Below, one piece after another: positions 57,930 through 64,000 of a stretch of 64,000 nucleotides of DNA (its first letter is position 1; every line of letters starts with the position of its first letter). The notes beneath the pieces were generated by a model. The model saw only the letters and a list, made by a program, of their open reading frames with translations, did no database searches and was not told the DNA's origin. The DNA is taken from positions 62,001 through 126,000 of the forward strand of contig DATIYF010000045.1 in assembly GCA_035517775.1 (NCBI GenBank). The letters run 5' to 3'. This stretch comes from DATIYF01 sp035517775. GTDB lineage: Bacteria; Acidobacteriota; Terriglobia; Terriglobales; Acidobacteriaceae. A program made the translations under genes and the position numbers.

Positions 57930-58733
57930 CTAAACTCGCCGGGCGGCAATCTCCGCCAGTAATTCCCTATCTTCCAGGCTCAGTCCCGCCTGCTTCAGCA
58001 GGTCCGGCCGATTACGCACCGTCTTCTCCAGCGCCGTGCGCCGCCGCCAGCGCCGAATCTCCTCGTGGTTGCCGGAAACCAGCACCTCCGGCACCGCCAT
58101 CCCGCGAAACTCGGCAGGCCGCGTGTAGTGCGGGTAATCGAGCAACCCGCCGGAGGCGCAAGTGGAACTCGGTCCATCGCCCGCCGCCAGGCGATCACGC
58201 AGCGTGAATGACTCCTGCTGCGAGGAAGCCTCGTTGCCCAGCGCGCCGGGAATCAGCCGGACGGCCGCATCCAGAATCACCGCCGCCCCCAGCTCGCCGC
58301 CGCTGAGCACATAGTCGCCGATGGAAAGCTCGCGGTCGGCAAGATGTTCGCCCACCCGCTCATCTACGCCCTCGTAGCGGCCGCAGATCAAAATGACGCG
58401 CTCCAAAGCGGCCAGTTCGGCCGCGGCCTTCTGCTCAAACCGGCTTCCCTGCGCCGAAAGCACAATCACGCTCTCGCGGGCCGCGCTGCGCTCAGCTTGC
58501 GGCGCCACGCCTAACCGCTCCACACATTCAAAGATCGGTTCCGGCTTCAGCACCATGCCTTCGCCCCCGCCGAACGGACGGTCATCCACGGTGCGGTGCC
58601 GGTCGTGGGCAAAGGCCCGCAGGTCGTGCACCTGCACCTCCGCCAGCCCTGCTTCCCGCGCCCGGCGCACGATTCCGTGATCGAGCGGCCCACGAAAAAA
58701 CTCCGGGAAGATGGTAATGATTTCGAACTTCAT
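57930..58733 (-). CDS. trmD: tRNA (guanine37-N1)-methyltransferase
   Basis: This 267-residue SPOUT enzyme has MKFEIITIFPEFF at the start, RPFGGGEGMV near 53-62, ILICGRYEGVDERV and the trefoil-knot SAM site IGDYVLSGGELGAAVILDA, followed by LLDYPHYTRP. It methylates G37 of certain tRNAs. It is one gene of the ribosomal operon; 106 bases of repeat separate it from rimM. Confidence 0.97.
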   Translation of the reverse strand: MKFEIITIFPEFFRGPLDHGIVRRAREAGLAEVQVHDLRAFAHDRHRTVDDRPFGGGEGMVLKPEPIFECVERLGVAPQAERSAARESVIVLSAQGSRFEQKAAAELAALERVILICGRYEGVDERVGEHLADRELSIGDYVLSGGELGAAVILDAAVRLIPGALGNEASSQQESFTLRDRLAAGDGPSSTCASGGLLDYPHYTRPAEFRGMAVPEVLVSGNHEEIRRWRRRTALEKTVRNRPDLLKQAGLSLEDRELLAEIAARRV

Positions 58734-58736
58734 GGC

Positions 58737-58838
58737 CCATCTCTTTGCGGACTTTGCGGTTTAAGATTTTGCAGGCCGCGGCAAAGATCAAAACCTAGCC
58801 GCCGGGTTCACAAAGGTTTCGCAAAGATCGCAACGAAA
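58737..58838. repeat. TTTGCGG...CGCAAAG element between rimM and trmD
   Basis: TCTCTTTGCGGACTTTGCGG with GGTTTAAGATTTTGCAGG on the left is mirrored by GATCAAAACC and GGTTTCGCAAAGATCGC on the right. It is the third element of this family within 1.6 kb. Confidence 0.7.
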
Positions 58839-58839
58839 A

Positions 58840-59415
58840 CTAACCTTTCTGCCGCTGCTGCCGTTTCTCTTCCGCGGTCACCGGCGCATTCACTTCCAGC
58901 ATGCCCTCGGGCAGCCGCATCTCGATCCGCCGTGCCTCCAGATCCACGTTCGTCAAGTACGCCTCGGCGTAGGGAATCTCGTGGATCACCCTCCCCGCGG
59001 CCACGATCAGCAACGGAGCTTCTCCCGCTCCAGGCTGCACGTCCCGAACTTTGCCGATCTCGCGCCCGCCATCGAAAACCACGCAGCCCACCAGGTCGCT
59101 GATGTAATTCCAGCCGGGCTCGAGCGCCGCGCGCTCTTCCCGCGGTACCTGAAGCTCGCAGCCCGCCAGCGCCTCCGCTTCCGGAATGGAGTCAATCCCG
59201 GCGAACTTCAGAACTACCCCCCCCTTGTGCGGCCAGGCGTCTTCAATCTGCAACTCTCGCCGTGCCCCGCCTTCGTCCAGAGCAAACACTCGCAACCCGG
59301 AACCAAACCGCTCCGGCGCGTCGCTGTGAACTTCTATCGCCACTTCGCCGCGCCGCCCCTGCGCCTTCAGGACGCGGGCCAGAGTTACGAATTCACCCCT
59401 CGCTTCACCGGACAC
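58840..59415 (-). CDS. rimM: Ribosome maturation factor RimM
   Basis: The 191-residue protein shows the RimM N-domain (VTLARVLKAQGRRGEVAIEV) and PRC-barrel part (WNYISDLVGCVVFDGGREIGKVRDV, split) with IPYAEAYLTNVDLEARRIEMRLPEGML as the end block. It assists 30S 3'-domain assembly with S19. GTG 59415 starts it, 26 bases after khpA. Confidence 0.95.
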   Translation of the reverse strand: MSGEARGEFVTLARVLKAQGRRGEVAIEVHSDAPERFGSGLRVFALDEGGARRELQIEDAWPHKGGVVLKFAGIDSIPEAEALAGCELQVPREERAALEPGWNYISDLVGCVVFDGGREIGKVRDVQPGAGEAPLLIVAAGRVIHEIPYAEAYLTNVDLEARRIEMRLPEGMLEVNAPVTAEEKRQQRQKG

Positions 59416-59441
59416 CGTGGTTCCTCGGCACCGGAGCCGCC

Positions 59442-59693
59442 CTATTCCAGTATCTCCAGCGCCAAGCGCTTATGGGTCTTGGTGCCGGCCGCGGCCAGCA
59501 GGCAGCGCAAAGCGCGCGCGGTCCGCCCATGGCGGCCGATCAGCTTGCCCACATCTTCCGGCGCAACATCCAGTTCCAGCACCGTCTCGCCATCCTCATC
59601 CACCTGGTGGACCAGCACTTCGTCCGGCGTATCGACCAGCAGCTGGGCCACCTGCTCGATCAAAAGCCGCACGTCACCCGCAGACTCGCTCAT
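59442..59693 (-). CDS. khpA: KH-domain RNA-binding protein KhpA
   Basis: This 83-residue protein is almost entirely one KH domain with the GxxG loop in VGKLIGRHGRTARALRCLL. KhpA (YlqC) works with KhpB in RNA binding and cell-size control in Gram-positives; its position between rpsP and rimM is conserved. Acidic N-terminal half. Confidence 0.92.
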   Translation of the reverse strand: MSESAGDVRLLIEQVAQLLVDTPDEVLVHQVDEDGETVLELDVAPEDVGKLIGRHGRTARALRCLLAAAGTKTHKRLALEILE

Positions 59694-59736
59694 GAACGGC
59701 TCCTTATAGCGGATTCGGACTGCATAGGCCGCGAAA

Positions 59737-59994
59737 TCAGGCCACGGGCGCAGCAGCGGCGGGCGCCGGCTGGGATATGATCTTACTCACCCGCTCCGAC
59801 ATCTGGGCGCCTTTCGAGACCCAGTACTGCACGCGCTCGCGCTTGAGTTCAATGCTGGCCGGGCTGGTGCGGGGGTTGTAGGTCCCCACTACTTCCACCG
59901 GGCGGCCGTGGCGCGCCTTTTCTTTTTCAATCACTACCACACGGTAATGCGGCTGCTTGCGCGCACCCGTGCGCGACAGACGAATCATCAGCAC
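59737..59994 (-). CDS. rpsP: 30S ribosomal protein S16
   Basis: The 85-residue protein MLMIRLSRTGARKQPHYRVV has the family hallmark at the N-terminus and GTYNPRT near 38-44. GTG 59994 is favoured by AGGAAAGGAA about ten bases upstream; ATG 59988 is possible. First gene of the ribosomal operon, so its promoter should lie in 59995-60250 on the minus strand, where I see no clear hexamers. Confidence 0.96.
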   Translation of the reverse strand: MLMIRLSRTGARKQPHYRVVVIEKEKARHGRPVEVVGTYNPRTSPASIELKRERVQYWVSKGAQMSERVSKIISQPAPAAAAPVA

Positions 59995-60144
59995 AGAGTT
60001 TGAGTTCCTTTCCTAGTCCTTACGGAGGGAATGCGACAAACCTTTATTTTCACAGAATTTACCGGGCATGGCAAGGGCGCTCCCCAGAGGCAGATGCCGC
60101 CACCCGAACCTGCTGAGGATTCGGGAATCCCTCTATCCCAGGCC

Positions 60145-60185
60145 TTCTTTCGCGCACCTTCGTGCCCTTCGTGGTTTCACGCCTT
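60145..60185. repeat. CCTTCGTGCCCTTCGTGG repeat
   Basis: CGCACCTTCGTGCCCTTCG followed by TGGTTTCACG matches the repeat style of 28922-28945. It lies in the gap between rpsP and the hypothetical gene at 60265. Confidence 0.55.
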
Positions 60186-60264
60186 TGGTCCGGCAAATTG
60201 CGAAACCGGGGTTTGCGAAAACCGGTAAAATGGGTATCCTGAAGGCAGTTTGCGGCGAGCCCCG

Positions 60265-60945
60265 ATGAATTACAGACACATCCTGATCCGGTTGGTGGTG
60301 CTGCCCGGTTTGGCGGCGATCTCTACCGCCCAGGCCAATCAGCCCGTGGCGGCGCCGGTCTCTTACGCTTCCATCAGCGCGCTCAACGTGCTCCTCACCC
60401 AATTGCAGCAGACTTCGAAGAGCACGCAGGCAGATCTCGCGGGCCTGCGCATTGACCGCTGGAAGACCGACTCGAGCGCCAAGAAGATGGCGGAAAGCAA
60501 CGTGGATTCCATCCGCCGCAACCTGCAGGAAGCGCTGCCCGCCATCATCGGCGAGCTGCAGGCCTCGCCGGAAAGCATGGCGGCCACCTTCAAGCTGTAT
60601 CGCAACCTTGATGCGTTATACGACGTATTCACGCCCATCGTGGAATCGGCCGGCGCCTTCGGCCCGAAAGACGACTTTCAGTCTCTGGATAACGACTTGA
60701 GCCAGATGGAGAAAGTGCGCCACGCGTTCGCCGAGCGGCTCGATATTTTGGCCACCGCCAAAGAAGCGGAGCTGACGCGGCTGCGCTTGGAGGTGCAAAA
60801 GGCTCAGGCGAATGCAGCCTCTGAGGCCCCCAAAAAAATCATCATTGACGATACGGAGCCGGAGAAGAAGCCGGCGAAAAAGAAGCCCGCCGCCAAGAAG
60901 CCGGCCGCTAAAAGCAGCACCACGGCCACCCCTCCCAAGCAATAG
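60265..60945 (+). CDS. Exported helical protein with Lys/Ala/Pro tail
   Basis: ATG 60265 gives 226 residues with a signal peptide (MNYRHILIRLVVLPGLAA, cleavage near AQA-N), a mostly helical body (LLTQLQQTSKSTQADL..., LSQMEKVRHAFAERLDIL...) and a tail of KKPAKKKPAAKKPAAKSS, like histone H1 or AlgP tails. I do not know the family. The basic tail on an exported protein may bind an anionic polymer such as polysaccharide or nucleic acid. An in-frame TTG at 60250 is an alternative start. Confidence 0.75.
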   Translation: MNYRHILIRLVVLPGLAAISTAQANQPVAAPVSYASISALNVLLTQLQQTSKSTQADLAGLRIDRWKTDSSAKKMAESNVDSIRRNLQEALPAIIGELQASPESMAATFKLYRNLDALYDVFTPIVESAGAFGPKDDFQSLDNDLSQMEKVRHAFAERLDILATAKEAELTRLRLEVQKAQANAASEAPKKIIIDDTEPEKKPAKKKPAAKKPAAKSSTTATPPKQ

Positions 60946-61036
60946 GCCAGAAAAGCCTTAGGATCTTGAGGCCGATATACTCCACCGCTTCTTCTCTATT
61001 CCCTCTAACATTTTGAAACGATTGTCACTTAAGTTT

Positions 61037-61066
61037 GGGAACCCTGGGGCGGTCTGCGGGGTCTAT
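61037..61066 (+). promoter_or_regulatory. Possible ECF-type promoter
   Basis: GGGAACC (61037-61043) and GTCTAT (61061-61066) are 17 bases apart, matching the GGAAC/GTC pattern of sigma-E-like ECF promoters. It lies about 100 bases before the ECF sigma gene start at 61167 and would allow autoregulation. Confidence 0.4.
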
Positions 61067-61166
61067 GCCGGTAAGAGAGCAGATTTCTTGCGCACCGGAT
61101 CGCGGCTGGCGGAAGTGGAATTCATGGGCCTTTCAGGGCTGGAAAGCTATAATTGAGGGCAACGCC

Positions 61167-61901
61167 ATGACTGCCATGGCGGGAGCAACCGCTTTGAGTG
61201 AGTTTGCCAGCGCAATCGGAGCCCGCACCGAAGAAGCCGCCATTGTGGCCGAGCTGAAGGCCGGTTCCGAGGACGCCTACGCCTGGCTGATCGGCGAATT
61301 CCACCAGCCAATTTACAGCTTGGTTTACCGCATCGTGGCCGACGGGGCCGATGCCTCTGATACCACCCAGGAAGTCTTCCTGAAGGTCTTTCGCGGCATA
61401 GGGCACTTCCACGGCCAGTCGAGTTTGAAGACCTGGATCTACCGCATTGCCCTGCACGAGGCTTCCAATCGCCGCCGCTGGTGGTTCCGGCACAAGGCGC
61501 GCGAGACCTCGGTCGAGCCGGTGGAAGGAAACTCCGAGCCGGGCCTCGCCATACGCGAGAGCCTGGTGGATGACGGCGAATCCCCCTTCGAGAGCGCCAT
61601 GCGGGAAGAAATTCGGCGCCACGTGGAAGACGAGCTGCGAAAGATCGCCGAACCCTATCGCAGCACCGTGATCCTGCGCGACCTGGAAGAAATGTCGTAT
61701 GAGGAGATTGCCGAGATCACGGAAGTTTCGCTGGGAACGGTGAAGTCGCGCCTCACCCGCGGGCGGGAGGCGCTCAAACAGCGCCTGAGCGCGTATGTAC
61801 AGCAGGTGGCTCCGGAACTCGGCTTGCGGGCCCCGAACAAAAAGCCGCCGGAAGCAGCCAGAGTGCTTGCGCCCAAGCCGGCGGTCGAGGTGAACCCATG
61901 A
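61167..61901 (+). CDS. ECF-type RNA polymerase sigma factor
   Basis: ATG 61167, preceded by TTGAGGG, gives 244 residues. Region 2 (YAWLIGEFHQPIYSLVYRI, DASDTTQEVFLKVFRG) and region 4 (EPYRSTVILRDLEEMSYEEIAEI..., LGTVKSRLTRGREALKQRL) are complete. An acidic insert separates them (about 120-150), and a Pro/Ala-rich tail follows. It is coupled by ATGA overlap to the anti-sigma gene. The in-frame upstream extension to 61035 is not supported. Confidence 0.93.
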   Translation: MTAMAGATALSEFASAIGARTEEAAIVAELKAGSEDAYAWLIGEFHQPIYSLVYRIVADGADASDTTQEVFLKVFRGIGHFHGQSSLKTWIYRIALHEASNRRRWWFRHKARETSVEPVEGNSEPGLAIRESLVDDGESPFESAMREEIRRHVEDELRKIAEPYRSTVILRDLEEMSYEEIAEITEVSLGTVKSRLTRGREALKQRLSAYVQQVAPELGLRAPNKKPPEAARVLAPKPAVEVNP

Positions 61902-62575
61902 AGTGCGCTCAGGCCAAGCCGCTGCTTTCCCCTTACCTGGATGGCGCCGTCACCGGCATGCAGATGCATGCGCTGGGAAGGCACCTGGAGGGCTGCACTG
62001 CCTGCAACCAGGAATATGCCATGCTGCGGCAAACCCAGCAGGCCCTTACTGGCCTGGGACGCAGGAAAGCCCCGCCCGATCTCGCGCTGCGGCTGCGGGT
62101 GGCAATTTCCCGCGAGGCCGCGCGCACCCGGCGGCCTTACATGGAGAGCGCATTGCTGCGCCTGCAGAATGTAGTGAATGCCTGCATGGTGCCGGCCATG
62201 GCCGGGCTGGCCGCGACCGTGGCGGTCTTTGCCCTGCTGATGGGCTTCATGGCTCCGCCTTTGCAGGCCGATGAGGCCGACGTGCCTCTACTGTTGAACA
62301 CCGCCCCCCAGCTGCAGCAGTCGGCCTTTGATACCTCCATGGCCACCATGCACGGCGACTCGCTGGTGATTGAAGCCTACGTGGATGAGAATGGCCGGGT
62401 GCAGGACTATCGCATTCTCTCTGACAGCAGCGACCCCAAAAACCTGCCTCCGCAGGTGAAGAATATGCTGATGGACTTCATGACCTTCACCACCTTCCGC
62501 CCCGCCACCTACATGGGCCGGCCGACGCCGGGGCGGGCGGTCTTCTCCTTCTCCAAGGTGAGCGTAAGAGGGTAA
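61898..62575 (+). CDS. Zinc-finger anti-sigma factor with TonB-like C-terminal domain
   Basis: This 225-residue protein has a ZAS zinc motif (C3, H29 and C33xxC36 in HLEGCTAC), an amphipathic helical part, one membrane helix (about 98-118, VPAMAGLAATVAVFALLMGF) and a periplasmic domain (about 150-225; VIEAYVDENGRVQDYRILSD, FTTFRPATYMGRPTPG) resembling the TonB C-terminal fold. It should hold the upstream sigma factor at the membrane until a periplasmic signal arrives. The TonB-like sensor is unusual. Confidence 0.88.
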   Translation: MKCAQAKPLLSPYLDGAVTGMQMHALGRHLEGCTACNQEYAMLRQTQQALTGLGRRKAPPDLALRLRVAISREAARTRRPYMESALLRLQNVVNACMVPAMAGLAATVAVFALLMGFMAPPLQADEADVPLLLNTAPQLQQSAFDTSMATMHGDSLVIEAYVDENGRVQDYRILSDSSDPKNLPPQVKNMLMDFMTFTTFRPATYMGRPTPGRAVFSFSKVSVRG

Positions 62576-62586
62576 GCGCCGGAAAC

Positions 62587-62613
62587 GGCGGCTCCCCGCA
62601 GGCACAAGCCGCC
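62587..62613. terminator. Hairpin between convergent genes
   Basis: GGCGGCT (62587-62593) and AGCCGCC (62607-62613) pair around 13 bases between the anti-sigma stop and the convergent ppdK stop. It may end transcription from both sides; the lack of a T-run keeps confidence low. Confidence 0.35.
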
Positions 62614-62629
62614 ATGTAATTCTCGTCGG

Positions 62630-64000
62630 CTACTTCGTTCTTCCGCCTTCCACCTTCAGCTTCTCGGTGGCCGCCGCCTGCGCCGCCGCCAGCCGCGCCG
62701 TAAGCACGCGGAAGGGCGAGCAGGAAACATAATTCAGCCCGATCTGATGGCAGAATTCCACCGACGACGGCTCCCCGCCATGCTCGCCGCAAATGCCGAC
62801 CTTCAACTGCGGCCGCGTCTTGCGCCCGCGCTCGGTCGCCATCTTCACCAGTTGGCCCACGCCCTCGCGGTCCAGCACCGCAAACGGGTCCTGCTTCAAA
62901 ATGCCTTCCGCCAGGTACGTCGGCAGCACTTTGTTCACGTCGTCGCGGGAGAAGCCGAACGTGGTCTGGGTCAGATCGTTGGTCCCGAAAGAAAAGAACT
63001 GGGCTTCCTTGGCGATCTCATCTGCCACCAGCGCCGCCCGCGGCAGCTCGATCATCGTGCCCACCAGATAAGGCACGGTGCTCTCTTTTTCTTCGAAGAC
63101 TTCCTTGGCTACCCGATGCACCACCGCCGCCTGGTTGGCCATTTCTTTTAGCGTGGCGGTCAGCGGAATCATGACCTCGGGATGCACCTTCACCCCTTCC
63201 TTCGCCACCGCCACCGCCGCCTCGAAAATCGCCCGCGCCTGCATCTCGGTAATTTCCGGATAGGTAATCCCCAGCCGGCATCCGCGATGCCCCAGCATGG
63301 GATTGAACTCGTGCAGCTCTTCCACCCGCTGCAACAGCTTCCGCAGCCCGCCCAGCTTGGGCGACTTGGGTTTGGTGGCTTCCAGCACGGCGATTTCCAC
63401 CATCAGGTCTTCGCGCCGCGGCAAAAACTCGTGCAGCGGCGGGTCCAGTGTGCGAATAGTCACCGGAAATCCATCCATCGCGCGGAAGACGCCAATGAAA
63501 TCCGCCCGCTGCAGCGGCAGCAGCCTTTTCAGCGCCGCCCGGCGGTCTTTTTCCGTCTTCGCCAGAATCATGGCGCGCATGTGTGGCAGCTTCTTCTCGC
63601 CGAAGAACATGTGCTCCGTGCGGCACAGGCCAATGCCTTCTGCCCCGAACGCCCGCGCCTGAATGGCGTCGCGCGGAATATCGGCGTTCGCCCGCACCCC
63701 CAGTTTGCGGAACGGCTCCGACCAGCTCATCAGGGTTTGCAGCTCGGGATCGTCCGGTGATGCATCGAGAGTCTTGAGCCTTCCCTTGATCACGCGCCCG
63801 GTCGTGCCGTCGAGCGAAATCCAGTCGTCGTCTTTGAACACCTGGCCCTTCACCCGCATCTCGCGCTTTTTTTCATCCACCTGGATGTCGCCCGCGCCTG
63901 CCACGCAGCACTTTCCCATGCCGCGCGTGACTACCGCCGCGTGGCTGGTCATGCCGCCGCGCGAGGTCAGAATGCCCACCGCCACTTCCATGCCGTGAAT
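62630..64000 (-). CDS. ppdK: Pyruvate, phosphate dikinase (C-terminal part, cut by window end)
   Basis: About 457 residues are visible, running off the right edge at codons IHGMEVAVG. The phosphohistidine loop GGMTSHAAVVTRGMGKCCVAG (split: GGMTSHAAVV, TRGMGKCCVAG) and the PEP/pyruvate barrel with GLCRTEHMFF, LGHRGCRLGITYPE, FSFGTNDLTQTTFGFSRDD and KVGICGEHGGEP (catalytic Cys) are complete. It interconverts pyruvate + ATP + Pi and PEP + AMP + PPi. The nucleotide-binding N-terminal half lies outside the window. Confidence 0.96.
   Translation of the reverse strand: MHGMEVAVGILTSRGGMTSHAAVVTRGMGKCCVAGAGDIQVDEKKREMRVKGQVFKDDDWISLDGTTGRVIKGRLKTLDASPDDPELQTLMSWSEPFRKLGVRANADIPRDAIQARAFGAEGIGLCRTEHMFFGEKKLPHMRAMILAKTEKDRRAALKRLLPLQRADFIGVFRAMDGFPVTIRTLDPPLHEFLPRREDLMVEIAVLEATKPKSPKLGGLRKLLQRVEELHEFNPMLGHRGCRLGITYPEITEMQARAIFEAAVAVAKEGVKVHPEVMIPLTATLKEMANQAAVVHRVAKEVFEEKESTVPYLVGTMIELPRAALVADEIAKEAQFFSFGTNDLTQTTFGFSRDDVNKVLPTYLAEGILKQDPFAVLDREGVGQLVKMATERGRKTRPQLKVGICGEHGGEPSSVEFCHQIGLNYVSCSPFRVLTARLAAAQAAATEKLKVEGGRTK

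Overview
The window is a GC-rich bacterial chromosome segment, most likely from an Acidobacteriota member (Terriglobia/Koribacter-like). No rRNA is present, so this rests on gene style: a TonB protein opening MFDD, many extracytoplasmic hypotheticals, an rpsP-khpA-rimM-trmD-rplS operon, frequent GTG/TTG starts, and gaps filled with degenerate CGCAAAG-type and CTATCAGC-type repeats. I saw no tRNA, rRNA, CRISPR array, insertion sequence or prophage.

Bases 1-15421 (+ strand) are a tightly packed exopolysaccharide locus. It encodes a CapK-like adenylate-forming enzyme, GT2 and GT4 glycosyltransferases, two ChbG/YdjC-type and two NodB-type deacetylases, two tandem 293-residue FemAB/GNAT-like acyltransferases, a Wzx-like flippase, a DegT aminotransferase, a PhyH oxygenase, a Wza-like export protein and an FkbM methyltransferase. 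A convergent secreted-protein gene (15437-16579, -) closes it.

Bases 16868-28819 look like one long operon ending in a strong intrinsic terminator. It combines an SDR, an alpha/beta hydrolase, a GH3-type acyl-amido synthetase, an enolase-superfamily enzyme, a stand-alone acyl carrier protein, a CapA-like metallophosphatase, an AMP-forming acyl ligase, a UbiD-type decarboxylase, a fumarate-reductase-type flavoprotein and an ExeA-like ATPase. I know no described pathway with this set. It is the best candidate here for an undescribed system, probably the assembly of an acyl amide or another ACP-tethered small molecule.

Bases 29015-37495 are an accessory region: TonB, a MarR-GNAT fusion behind a perfect 33-bp palindrome, an APC permease with an overlapping small ORF, an HspR-like regulator whose start region is duplicated, an orphan BrnA-like antitoxin with an inverted repeat over its start, a histone-deacetylase-like hydrolase, a CPBP protease, an EthD protein and a flavin reductase.

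Bases 37915-64000 are mainly housekeeping: ffh; AsmA and a small partner; two signal peptidases with rnc; two TPR proteins; holB and tmk; an M61 peptidase; a PIG-L deacetylase; a MutM-family glycosylase; an S4 protein; a membrane phosphoesterase; rnhB; a double PilZ protein; the rpsP operon; an ECF sigma/anti-sigma pair; and the 3' part of ppdK, cut by the window end. A 19-bp tandem array carrying repeated initiation-like signals lies between lepB and asmA, and inverted-repeat elements occupy several gaps of the ribosomal operon.
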